A stretch of DNA of 64,000 nucleotides from Xenoacremonium recifei (lineage: Eukaryota; Ascomycota; Sordariomycetes; Hypocreales; Nectriaceae), in the NCBI GenBank assembly GCA_012184525.1, contig WOFQ01000024.1:124001-188000 (forward strand). Direction: 5' to 3'. A program made the position numbers and the translations under genes. Shown in pieces: positions 1-10,210 of this stretch (position 1 is the first letter of the stretch; each line of letters starts with the position of its first letter). The notes beneath the pieces are model-generated. The model was not told the DNA's origin and made no database searches. It worked only from the letters and a program-made list of their open reading frames with translations.

Positions 1-736
1 ACGGTCCTTGTCCCGAGTCAGCGGGCACTAGCAGCTGGGATGGAAGGAAGGACGCCTAGGCAAGAACTGCCCAGGGGGTTTATTAGCACGTTTAGCGCGT
101 TTAGCACCTGCCCGCCATCTGCGACACCTCCAGCTCCAGCTGTCAAGATCGCTGTCGATGCGCTGTCAGTACCTAACCGATTTAGTAACACCGATGGGTG
201 GGCTTTTTATAGATCAGAAGAGAGCTGCCAAGGGTGCAATATCATCTGCATGTGATCGGATATGATGTGAGCCATTGCGACTTTCCCTTGAACATGATAT
301 CTACAGTGGCTGAACCATGACCTGACTCAGTTACCGCCAACAATCTATCTACCTCCCTACCTGGGCTTAGGTTCCTCACCTCTATCCTTCGGAGCATAAT
401 AACCAGCAGCACGTTGCAATCGGAGCACGTTTTCAGTCTTTGAGTAATACGTAGTCATTACAATGCATTTGCCGCCTCAAGCGTCTATGCAAAGGCCTAT
501 AAGCCAATTCTAGTTCCGGGTCTAGCGCCACACATTCAGAGGTATCATCCCTTTCCTTCTTTCCAGTCCAGATACAACAAGGTCTATGCCACCGCCGATG
601 TCATGAAAATGCGACATGCGTTACCCAACTCCAATGCCATGATCCTTTCGTCCACGAAGAAGCCAGAAACGCCGTACAATGCAAAAAGTCATAAAAATTC
701 CAAGTCGTGGCGGCCATCCATTAACCGCACTCTCGC
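1..736. other. Intergenic, no gene seen
   Basis: This stretch lies beyond the 3' end of CDC6. Only short open frames without family resemblance are present. A TGACTCA motif lies near 321 but has no gene next to it on this side. I see no RNA gene or repeat. Confidence 0.5.
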
Positions 737-2594
737 TCAATCCAAAGCCTCGCCGCTGAGGATGCTCTTCAGAATGCCGGCACCAACTCCCTCTGCCACG
801 GATTCGATCTCCTTCTCTCCAACACAGCTCGTGATCCTTCGTTCATCTCCACTGGGAATTTGAGCCTTTCGTCCTCTCTTGCTTGGAGTCTGCGGCGTAG
901 CAAAGCTCCCAGTCTTTCCATTTGATGCATTGACCAAGCCCAAAGTCTCAAGGCTGCCCACTACTTCTCGGAACTCAGAGCTAGAGAGCGGGTGTAGGAC
1001 TGAGTCTCGAGTGCATAGCTGGCAGTATGCGTCGAAGAGCATCTTGACCGTAGGCGCCAAAGATTTCGACTTGGAGGGTGTGGCAAGTCCGTGGCCCATC
1101 GCCAGGGCCGCTCGCGTTCGGTTCTCGTAAGCCACCAGGGCACAGAGCGCAGCCTTCTGCTGCAGGTTGAGAGCCTTGAGTCGCTGAGCAGTTCCGTTGC
1201 TGAAGGCGGCAGAAGTAATCTTGTTGAGGTGGCCAATCGAGGCTCGGGGAGCGGTCTCAGGGGTCAGCGCCTTGAGGGAGTTGGCCATGATCTGGACCAC
1301 GCTCCTTGAGTTGTTGCCTGAAGCTCCGTTCGTGTTTTCGCCAAGAGGTCGCTTGGACGGAGTCAACTGCAAAAGCTTCTCTCGGGCCTCCTCTTCGTGC
1401 TTCTGTCGGGTCTCTGACTCGATCAGATCCAAGGCTCGTCGACAAATCTCGAACGCCTTTCGCAGGTCACCAGTCTGGCTAGCAACCTTTCTGGAGCAAA
1501 GTTCGATGGCTGCTGGGTGAATGAATGGAACGTATGATTCATTCCCTGCGGGCATCAACGACTTGAGGCGTGTAAGGATGATGTTCTTGACCTGAGCGGC
1601 GGTATAGGGGAGGAAAGGTAGCAACTCGGGCTTCAGGTTCTTTGACTTGAGGCGAGGAAGGAACCGGTCTGTCAGGTCCAGCGCGTTGGCGATGCCGACT
1701 AGCACAAGTCGCGAAGATTTTTGCAGAGACCACTCGAAGACTCGGTAGAGACTCTCCAAGCCCATTGTCAGGATGTGGTCGATCTCGTCCAGAGTCACGA
1801 GGTAGGCAGCCGCCGATTTCGATTTAGGCACAAACATCCCTTGAAGTGCTGCAGCCGCGTCGGCCTCGGTGGAGCCGTTCTCCTGACCCAACGCCTCCAA
1901 CAAAGTGTTGTAAAGATCCTTGGAAGACTTAATGCTCATGCAATTGACGTAGGCGCTTCGGACGTTGTCGCGGCCCGCGTACTCCTGGTTCAAGGAGGTG
2001 ATCATGGCACTCTTTCCAGTTCCAGGCGGCCCGCTCACGTACAAACATCCGCTGGGCGTGGTCGATGAGCATCGGTCAAAAAACCGAATTAGTTGCTCCC
2101 GCTCCGACTCTCGCCCAATCAGTTGACCCGGCTCGGCACCTCGAGCAAACAGCTGCTTCGCGGAGTGGTAGACGGTCTGGATGGTACTGGGAGAGAGAGG
2201 AGTAGAAGGGGTCAATCGTTTGAAGAGCTTGCCGGCCGACATAACCGCGTGTCGAGGCGTGCTGGGCTGAGCTGAGAAGGCATCTCGGTGTCGGGGGGTG
2301 GATGGCGTAACAGGAGCAGGAGTTCGAGATTGTGACCGTCGTGACTTGGCGGGGAGATCAGTGAGGAAATCGTCGGCCTCGTCGTCTGAAGCATCGCAAG
2401 GATCTTGGTTCTCGTCGTTGTAGACAGGCACCACCTTGACGAAGCGGCGAGTCCTCTTAGAGGGCGTGACGGGCTCTGTAATGATGGCGGTTAGTAAGTC
2501 GCGACGGGATGGAAGCTTCCCCTTGGTTTGCCGGAAGGCACTTACCAGCATCGACACTGCTTCGAGTCCGCTTTCCGAGGGTCGAACGAGACAT
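737..2594 (-). CDS. CDC6: DNA replication licensing factor Cdc6/Cdc18
   Basis: This AAA+ ATPase loads the MCM2-7 helicase at ORC-bound origins in the nucleus. The model has two exons, 2594-2546 and 2475-737 (595 aa). The intron has a GTAAGT donor, a TTACTAAC branch point and a TACAG acceptor. The longer frame that starts at 2557 lies inside that intron and was rejected. The N-terminal ~120 residues are basic and full of TP/SP sites, as expected for CDK-controlled Cdc6. Walker A (GPPGTGKS) is at about residues 165-172 and Walker B (DEID) at 246-249. Sensor 1 (GIANALDLTDRF) and sensor 2 (TGDLRKAFEICRRA) follow, then a winged-helix C-terminal region. All catalytic motifs look intact. Orc1 shares the AAA+ core, but the length, the CDK-site-rich N-terminus and the absence of a BAH domain favour Cdc6. 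MBF-like boxes lie upstream. Confidence 0.92.
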
Positions 2595-3359
2595 GGCTGT
2601 GGATGAGAGATGCACTTTCCAAAACGGATATAGAATCAAGCAAGACCCTTTCTCGGATGGCAGGCACAAGCGAGGGGTTGAGGTTGACAAATGTTGAAAG
2701 TGAAGGTGAGGATGGGAGTGGTGATTGTGAGAAGGGAAGGCGTTGTCCCTGCACTCATCAATTAAAGGAAGTACCGATGGGTCCCGTTGCCGCGCGCCAT
2801 CCCGTGGGATTTTACCCGACCCGTGTTGGAACGCGTTGAGACGCGCCGCATCGCGAAATCCATTAAAGTGGTGGTCCGTGCACAGGCCCAGCGCTTGGCC
2901 GATCGCGCCACAGATCTTTGGCGCGTCGATCCTGTGCAGAAGAAGGGCGTCTCTCGACCCTTCTGTCAGCAAACCGAAAGGCTGGTTTCGTGATTGGTAG
3001 AAGAATTATGGGCGCCAGATATAGGACTTCACCATTGCATGTTCTCAAAATTTTTATTAAATTTATCGACCCCAATAATTCATATTTTTAGAGGTCTAGT
3101 TTCCCCTCCAGGTCCCTACCGAGCTGTTGCTCTGGGGCATTACGTCATGGACTCGTGCTGAGCGTGTGTTCGGGAGGTGCCATCAAGGAAGGCAAGGTAC
3201 TCCGTAGACTACTACTCAATATCATATCATTTCCTTGAGACCCCTCAACTCAACCTTTCATCCCCAAACACGCCACTGTCCTGATCATTGTGTTTGACGA
3301 GCTTCAAATCTGCCAGCCGCCTTATTGCCCCCGTCGCTGAATCTCAGTGAACCTTCATA
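2595..3359. other. Divergent promoter region, CDC6 and TspO
   Basis: This intergenic region lies between the CDC6 start (minus strand) and the TspO-family start (plus strand). Apart from the MCB-like cluster, no gene is supported. Overlapping short frames here are shadows, one of which runs through the CDC6 first exon. Confidence 0.5.
2791..2858. promoter_or_regulatory. MBF/MCB-like cluster upstream of CDC6
   Basis: A perfect MCB box ACGCGT lies at 2831-2836. It is flanked by GACGCGCC (2840-2847), TCGCGAAA (2851-2858, E2F/SCB-like) and CGCGCGCC (from 2791). The cluster is 200-260 nt upstream of the CDC6 start codon. MBF (DSC1) drives cdc18/CDC6 in other fungi, so a G1/S promoter is plausible. 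Binding is inferred; ACGCGT alone is expected about 15 times by chance in 64 kb. Confidence 0.45.
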
Positions 3360-4047
3360 ATGACGACTTATATCCCATCTCTCACTTTCCCAACATCCGT
3401 CTTCCTCAATACCGCTACGTCCATCCTGACCCCAATTGCTTTGGGAACAGCTGTCGGCTTCAGCACCCGACGTAAGCACTCTTCATCCAAGAGACATGGA
3501 AACACTTGACACGACTGCTGATGCGCATGAGCGGATAGCCACAGAAACACAGAAGACCTATCTCTCCTTGAAGCAACCTCCCCTTAACCCTCCACCATGG
3601 GTATTTGGGCCTGTTTGGACAATCCTCTACGGGTAAGTTAGACTGCCTACAAGTGAATGACCGTAGCTAACTGAATTCAATCTCAGACTCATGGGTTATG
3701 CCGCTCATCGGGCAACCTTCGCTGGCCTATCCCCTCTCAACTCCCCCGAGACCATTAGCACCACGAGAGGCGCAATGACCCTATACACGGTTCAACTCGG
3801 CCTCAACTTGGTCTGGATGCCCCTCTTTTTCAAGCTTAAACAACCGGCTGCGGCAACAGTTGATCTAGTCGGCTTGTTGGCCCTCAATGGCTACATCACC
3901 TATCTCTGGTCCTCGATCGACACTGTCTCAGCTTGGTGCCAGGTGCCTTACCTTGGGTGGTTGGGTTTTGCAACCTACTTGAGTGCTGGCGTTGGGTACT
4001 TGAATAGCTGGTCGATCAAGGAGGAAAAGTCCGAAAAGGAGAACTAG
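3360..4047 (+). CDS. TspO/MBR family membrane protein
   Basis: This is a translocator-protein (peripheral benzodiazepine receptor) homologue, a five-helix membrane protein. The family binds porphyrins and sterols and sits in the mitochondrial outer membrane or other membranes. The model has three exons, 3360-3471, 3545-3632 and 3687-4047 (186 aa), with GTAAGC and GTAAGT donors and CACAG and CTCAG acceptors. Family hallmarks are PPPWVFGPVWTILYG leading into LMGYAAHR, then NLVWMPLFF, and later LNGYITYLWSS with an aromatic-rich last helix. The tail is short and charged (KEEKSEKEN). The exon 1 sequence is poorly conserved in the family, so the start codon is less certain than the rest. The gene converges on ORT1, with 384 nt between the two stops. 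Confidence 0.88.
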
Positions 4048-4431
4048 AAGCTACTCTTCTACGACTTTCCACTGTTTATTCTCCAGATCTAGTCTTGGAG
4101 TATGTGGGAACTCCCATCTCAAATATTGTTCGATTCTCAGAAGCCATTGCATTGATTTGTAAGATAGCCAATGTTTTCAGTATTTCGAAAGCTGATGCGT
4201 CTTAACTTTTGTTCTATCCGATTTTGTTTGCCAAATGTAAACCTCGCTCTCTTTTATAGTCTCACCCCGGGACCATCAATCAAATACCCAAACAGCCAGA
4301 AACGCCAAACTAATGCTTCTCTTGCTCGTAAAGTGTGCTCCAAATACCTCCCCAAAAGATCCTTCTCCGTTGTTGCTGCGTCGGTATCCTGAACTATGAA
4401 GACCTCAAGTCTAGGATTCTCTCATCGTCCT
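4048..4431. other. 3' intergenic spacer, TspO and ORT1
   Basis: This is a convergent 3' region between the TspO stop and the ORT1 stop. It is AT-rich at places, with no gene and no clear structured element. Confidence 0.5.
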
Positions 4432-5482
4432 TTATGGTAAGGGGAAGTTCCGTTTCAAAGCGTCGTAGACAATAAAGATAAACGCGGAGCTCGGTGCTGA
4501 CCGGAGACACGTAATCCCACATCCCCGATACATGCCTCGGATGCCGTGCTGCTGCCACAGGGCGGCGCCTTCAGCCATAAATGTTCGCTTCTCTCTCAGA
4601 TCTCCGACGGGGATGGTCTGCATTCGAGACTTTATGGTGTCAGCGGGGAAGAAGAGGAAGTTGTAAGAAACTCCCGCAGACGCTCCCGCAAGCGCTTGTT
4701 GCCAAAGAGGAAGAGGTTTCTCCGAGATTCTCTTCCTCTCAGCTTCAGAGGTCGCAGACTTGAGTTTGAGCTTGTAAAACATCGATGTCACCGTCTCTTT
4801 AGCTCCGAACCACGCGGCACAGCCACCAGCTTCTCGGATGAGGGTCCCCAATTGCCCATGCCAGAAACCCATGATGCCCTCGTGTCGAAAAATATCCCGG
4901 ACAACGCGCATCGGGCTGTGCGATGGAGCAATGACGCCGTCTCTTGTTGTAGGGACCTGAATTTTGCATTTGACCAATTCGATAGGCGTCAGAACAAAGG
5001 ACGTGCAGGTTCCGGAGAAAGCGCCTGTGAGCCATAGTTCCGGAAGTGACATTCCTTTTTCTCGGGACGAGAACCCTGTCGCATAGAGCACTTCACGACC
5101 GATGTTCTCGAAAAGAAACAAACTGCTATTCTCAGCAGCCGCCCCCACCAAGGGCGCACTGATGCCCCGGTACAGTCCTACCAAGCCATCGCTCTTGATA
5201 GATTGTCGAAAGCAGTCCAGAGGGCCTGTATATCGTAGGGGGAGGTGATCGGGTTGGCTCTGGAGCCGCACCTTGACGGTGTCGAAGGGGTACTCGATGT
5301 ATTTTCCGACAATGCCAGCAATCTGGATTGATGAGTCAGTGACGGTGAGGGGAGGAGAGGGGATTGTGACATACCGAGCCGTAGGCAATATCCTCAACAG
5401 CCTCTTTGAGAGCAGTCCGACCTCTCAAGGCAATATCGGAGGGGGTTGTCGACGCCTCGACTGAGACGGGACTGGGTTCCAT
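4432..5482 (-). CDS. ORT1: Mitochondrial ornithine carrier (Arg-13/Ort1)
   Basis: This inner-membrane mitochondrial carrier exchanges ornithine across the membrane for arginine synthesis (ORT1 in yeast, arg-13 in Neurospora). The model has two exons, 5482-5375 and 5322-4432 (332 aa), joined in frame at ...EDIAYGS / IAGIVGK. The second exon alone would lack the start of helix 1. The three carrier repeats each carry the signature: PFDTVKVRLQ, PIELVKCKIQ and PADTIKSRMQ. GLYRGISAPL, GFWHGQLGTLIREAGG and GMYRGCGITCLRSAPSSA mark the even-numbered helices. The RE-AGG region resembles the basic amino acid carrier group. A carnitine-type carrier is the main alternative. Intron 1 contains TGACTCA on the coding strand, a Gcn4/CPC1-type site. 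Confidence 0.85.
5332..5338 (-). promoter_or_regulatory. Gcn4/CPC1-type TGACTCA box in ORT1 intron 1
   Basis: TGACTCA (coding strand) lies in the first intron, just before the acceptor and about 145 nt downstream of the start codon. Cross-pathway control factors of fungi bind TGACTCA, and arginine genes are typical targets. The site is real in sequence; its function is inferred. About eight such heptamers are expected by chance in the window. Confidence 0.3.
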
Positions 5483-7128
5483 TACGTCGTGATGTGCCTG
5501 CATGGAGGATGGCGGTGTGCGGACTCGTCGCGGAAATTCGGGTTAAAGGATGTCTGAAGAGAGCGGTCGTCGTACCGAAGAGCTAGGAAAAAACTCGAGA
5601 GCCGTCTGAAATAATGTCTATACTTCAAAAGTGGGAGAAACAAAGGGCATTGTGCGGGCGCGACACCGATACCGGGATGGAGGGCTGGTTCAGGCGGCTC
5701 GGGGCACCTTTTGGGACGCAGCAAATCCTAGGCCATGCTGGACGAGGAGAGACGAACTCGAAAGGCAGGCGGGGGGAGCGGGGGCTTTAAGAACGAGCTG
5801 ACATGGCTGAGCGAGGGTCATTGACTGTGCAACGAGTCTGTGACATGAAAAGAAATGGCTGCCCGACGAGCGACCCCTCCAGAATGCGGACGTGGGTGGG
5901 TGGAAGAGGCGCGCCCTTTCTCTTCTAGCCCACCAGAAAGAGCACAGAAATTTTCTTATCGCTTTATCGGGAAACATGTGACATCAAAGCGCCCCGCAAT
6001 TGCAGGGGCGGGGGCCAATGGCCGAGCTCCGTTGCTTATCAGATCGCCCGTGCGCAGGCGGTCAGGGATAGGCCCCTCTCGCCATCTCCAGCATCTGGGA
6101 CTTGTTCGCAACCTCCTCCAGGAACCGGCTCGGCAGTCTTAATCCCACGACCAATATTAATGGCTCTTGACCTTAGTGCAAGCCGTTCCGAAGCCCAAAC
6201 TCCACCATGCGCGGCAAGCTAAGAAATAAGAATTCGCGCAAACCAACAACAGTTGTCCTGCGGTGATTCAGATGCCATTAAACGAAGCCGCGGCATAGGT
6301 GAAGGAATCTCCTCGGGTGGTTCGTGTTATTGATCTTGACAGTTCAAAATGAAGACAAGAGCTCTCTCATACGAGAAGAGGACCGCCAACTTTGAGTTAA
6401 TATTACCTAAAAACGTCCTCCCCCAAAACAATTGACTCCATCTCGGCCTCGGATTGATGGAGCCCTAGATCTGCAGCAAGCACGTAAGCAACTCCGGCAT
6501 GGAAATTTCGGCCTGCAACACCAGATTTAGCTGTTTGCCCCCATCCACGCCCCTCACTGAGGATGACCATTGGCCACCGGCGTTACATCTGGATCGCAGT
6601 GGTCATATCTAATCAATCAGTTGATCAAGCTGGGGACGCTAAACAAGAACGTGGGAGAAGTCGGAAACTGAGAGCCGGACAGTGTCCCAGGTTTTGCCAT
6701 TATACGGCGTGGCTCCATGTGATGCTCTTGCGTGTCTGGTTTTCTGGTGACGCACAGTCCGTAACATTCCGCGGCCAAACTAGAATAATAGCAATGCTCA
6801 GGCTCTGACCCGTTTCAAAGATCGTGGTTGTTCTTTCAACAACACCAGAAGAAAAAAAAAAGCCTATAGTTTTATGACAAACACAGAAAACTGAATCTGT
6901 TTTCTGGGTGAGAAAGGGAACTGTACCGGGGACTTGGGTCGGATAACGGAGGGGCATTCTTCCGACACATCCCACCTGGCTTTTCGCGTGTCGAGTGGGG
7001 GGAGGGGATGTGTGGCACAAGGGCGGAGGGCGCGTCTCCTCGTGGCGGGACGCGTTAAACACTTTCGATCCAGAACCTCACCTTGCATATGCACTTTACC
7101 CCAGCATTGCAGCCGAAGCGCCCGAATC
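5483..7128. other. Divergent intergenic region, ORT1 and thymidylate synthase
   Basis: This 1.6-kb region holds only overlapping frames without family similarity. It serves as the 5' region of both flanking genes. A short poly-A run lies near 6850. Confidence 0.5.
7028..7055. promoter_or_regulatory. MBF/MCB-like boxes upstream of thymidylate synthase
   Basis: A perfect ACGCGT is at 7050-7055, 74 nt before the start codon. GGCGCGTC lies just upstream (about 7028-7036) and TTTTCGCG at 6981-6988. Thymidylate synthase (CDC21/TMP1) is a classic MBF target in yeast. The motif is seen; regulation is inferred. Confidence 0.45.
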
Positions 7129-8173
7129 ATGACAGTCTCGCAAGTTGACCAGGCCACTAAGCCTACCAATGGCTCTGCTCCACGAAATGATGAGGAATAC
7201 CAATATTTGGACCTAGTCCGCGAGATCCTCGATGAAGGGGAGCGCCGCCCTGACAGGTAAGTCATGATAACCTCAGCGTTTCTGCGTGACTGCGAATCTC
7301 ATGAGGTGCAATGTCAGGACTGGGACCGGCACCTACTCAATCTTCGCGCCTCGACCGCTCAAGTTCGCCCTGAACAGCAATGGCACTCCCGTCCTCCCGC
7401 TGCTGACTACGAAGCGCGTCTTCACCCGAGCCGTCATCGCTGAGCTCTTGTGGTTTGTCGAAGGCTGCACCACGTCAATTCCCCTGAGCGAAGCCGGGAT
7501 CAAAATCTGGGATGGAAATGGATCTCGCGAGTTCCTTGACAACCTTGGTTTGACGCATCGAGAAGTCGGTGACCTGGGCCCCGTGTACGGCTTTCAATGG
7601 CGACACTTCGGCGCAGAGTACATTGACGCGAAGACCGATTACACGGGGCAGGGCGTTGACCAGCTTGCCGAAATCATCCACAAACTGAAGACGAACCCAT
7701 TCGATCGCCGATTGATTCTCTCGGCCTGGAATCCCGCAGATTTGAAAAAGATGGTCCTGCCGCCGTGCCACATGTTCGCCCAGTTCTACGTATCCTACCC
7801 ACGGAAGAGGGGTGAGCCAGAGAACCCTGACGAGAAGCCGAAGGGCCATCTTCACTGCCAACTATACCAGCGGTCCTGCGACATGGGTCTCGGCGTCCCA
7901 TTCAACATCGCCAGCTACTCACTGTTGACGCACATGATCGCACACGTCTGTGACATGGTCCCGGGAAGCCTGACACATGTCATGGGCGACGCGCATGTGT
8001 ACCTCGACCATGTCGACGCTCTCAACGTCCAACTGGAACGCGAGCCCCGGGCCTTCCCTGAACTTGAGATTACGCGCGAGAAGGGTGGTAGCATTGATGG
8101 GTGGACGCCGCAGGACTTTGTCATCAAGGGATACGATCCGCACAAGACGATTGCGATGAAGATGTCTGTATAA
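7129..8173 (+). CDS. TMP1: Thymidylate synthase
   Basis: This enzyme methylates dUMP to dTMP using methylene-tetrahydrofolate, the de novo route to dTTP. The model has two exons, 7129-7256 and 7318-8173 (327 aa). The splice rebuilds ERRPDRTGTGTYSIF, the conserved N-terminal arginine loop, which supports the start. LPLLTTKRVFTRAVIAELLW, PVYGFQWRHFGAEY, the catalytic cysteine in LPPCHMF (about residue 193), LYQRSCDMGLGVPFNIASY and GDAHVYLDHVDAL are all present and intact. A short charged insert between the catalytic loop and the QRSCD motif is normal for fungal enzymes. The gene converges on SHR3. Confidence 0.96.
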
Positions 8174-8716
8174 GGTGCTTTGCCTGTTTGGCCTAATGTT
8201 TGCATGTAGACGGAGGAACTTGTCTCGGACGGCGTTATAGGATAATCTCTGGGACACCAATTGACGATACTTCATGAAACTGTCGCTTTCGTACCTGCTA
8301 TAGAGGGCTAGTAGAGGTCCTCATGGGCCGATGTGGACCAAGCGTGGTGGCGTCTCGGCATCACCGTGTGCGCTTATCACGCCCAGATAACAAGACTCCA
8401 AATTTCCAGAATCGAAAGATGAGGTCCTCCGCACTGGCGGACTTGGCGCCTCCGCACAAGTCCAGCCCCCTTTTCTTGCGCAACCCCAAAAGGCCTCGGG
8501 GTTCTAGCGAGGGAAGTAAAAGGTATTGGTAAGCTGTGTGCTGTCCTGTCCTGGGTATGCAAGTACATATACTATATAGAATGCTGAGGGTATACAAAAA
8601 TGTTCGTAAAGCCTGGTTGCAGTACTCCCAATAGCCAATACAAGCTCATGTTGAAATCCCCGACTCCCCCTATGAAATGCGTCTCTTTTGGTTGTGAAAC
8701 AGAGTGATCGAATTGT
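8174..8716. other. 3' intergenic spacer, thymidylate synthase and SHR3
   Basis: This is a convergent 3' region of 543 nt. No gene or structured RNA is supported. Confidence 0.5.
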
Positions 8717-9450
8717 TCACTGCTTCTTCTTGTTCGCGGCCTTGCTGGGCGACGCTTCCTTCTTCTCAACAATCTTGTCGTCCTCGTTCTCCTTCTTGTC
8801 GGCGTACCACTGGCCAGCCTGGAGGACCAGAATGCCCACCAGAACCAGCGCGAGGATGGTGTTGCTAGCGGCGAGGACCTTGAGGCTGTCCTCACGCCCA
8901 AGGATCAACTCACCGGTGATGGGGCCCTCATGGGTCTCACCCTGCCACTCGTCATCCTTCCAGATCTCGGCGCTGACGGTGCGCAGGCCCTTGACGATGT
9001 TGGCGATGTAGACGCCGACGCCGATGAGGTACAGAATGAGCGAAGCGCCGTCGAAGAGGAAGTTGGACTCGCTGGGGCGGAAGAGCTTAATGAAGAGACC
9101 GATGAAGCCGATGGAGATGACGATGTGCAGCATGCGGCTGATCAACGGCGGGGACTGGTGGACGAACTTCAAATGCGTCTCAAGATGATCGAAGAAGGTG
9201 TCTGGGACGGCCTCCTTCGTCCAGAGGAGGGGGAAGTCGTAGGGGAAAGAGGCGAACAGGATGCCGAGGAAGAAGCATGTTGCTGTGAAGAGTGTCAGTA
9301 ATTGTGTGCGATGCAATGCGCGGTCGCGAGGAAACTGCGAGCGCAAGGATGCTGCGACGTACGGGCAATGATCATGAAGGTCGCGAACGAGTTAGAGCCA
9401 CGGTAGTCCTTGGACTTGCTGGTCTTAGACCAATCAATGAAGTTATTCAT
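8717..9450 (-). CDS. SHR3: ER membrane chaperone Shr3
   Basis: Shr3 helps amino acid permeases fold and leave the ER. The model has two exons, 9450-9363 and 9282-8717 (217 aa). The intron (GTACGT donor, CACAG acceptor) falls just before the first helix and rebuilds FMIIAPTCFFLGILFASFPYD across the junction. Four hydrophobic segments follow the family pattern: an N-terminal helix with ASFPYDFPLLW, HIVISIGFIGLFIKL, LILYLIGVGVYIANIV and TILALVLVGILVLQAG. The C-terminal tail is charged and lysine-rich and ends KKKQ, a good KKxx ER-retrieval signal. The frame that starts at 9346 begins in the intron and was rejected. Confidence 0.88.
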
Positions 9451-10210
9451 GGTGGGCTAAAGTGGAAGCGGACTCGAGGTTTGCGCGCGGGGAGGGGGAG
9501 GACCGAGACAATGCGTTAATTGCTGAAGCGCAAACACAGGCTGCTCGCGAAGGGTCGGATCGCGCGCGGGAGCTGGAGAGAGCGAGTTTGCGCAGGAGAG
9601 AGGCTTCGCGAAGCTGATGATGGAGGAGAACGGAGTAGACGGGGGCGAAGGTGGATGGATGGAGGTGGGCGGAGGGCTGGAAAGTTCTGGGCTTCTGCTT
9701 CTGGAAAGGACCCTTCATGTGCCCGCAGATAGCGGAGATGTGGGGGAGCTGACTGTGGCTGATATAAAAGTCTCCAGCCACACTCACGCGTCGAAGTAAG
9801 GTGTTTGGGCGTTGTCAGAAACTCTGTTGTACAACGGAGACCTAAAACATTTTCTTTAATGCCTCTTTATCTTGAATCTTGCACGAAGGGCGTTGTACTA
9901 TTGCAGCATGCGACGTCCTGGTTCTGAGCGATGAGATACTCGCTGCTGGTACTTGGCTGCGCCTCGACGCTGCAGCAGCTGAAAGCGCCCTGGACGGCTC
10001 GAAGCGCTGGAGCTTCCTCTGGCGCCTATTAATGCACCTCAAATGCCGTGGACCTTGGAACAGGCGAGGCACACTCTCTGACAAATGGTAAAGTGCAAAA
10101 TGCTTGTCTGCCTGAGGCATTGAGCTGGACTCTCTCCTGCGCCTCCTAACGCACTCCAACGATCTGAAATCTTTCTGAACTTCCGTACCAATGCCCATCT
10201 CGAAGACCAA
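9451..10210. other. Divergent intergenic region upstream of SHR3 and the STAND-HSP70 gene
   Basis: No gene is supported here. A plus-strand TATAAAA box lies at 9763-9769. The first 250 nt upstream of SHR3 are purine-rich on the plus strand. Confidence 0.45.
9763..9769 (+). promoter_or_regulatory. TATA box candidate
   Basis: TATAAAA is followed by a CT-containing stretch. It lies about 440 nt upstream of the STAND-HSP70 start codon and points toward it. It would imply a long 5' leader of roughly 400 nt, so the assignment is tentative. Confidence 0.3.
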
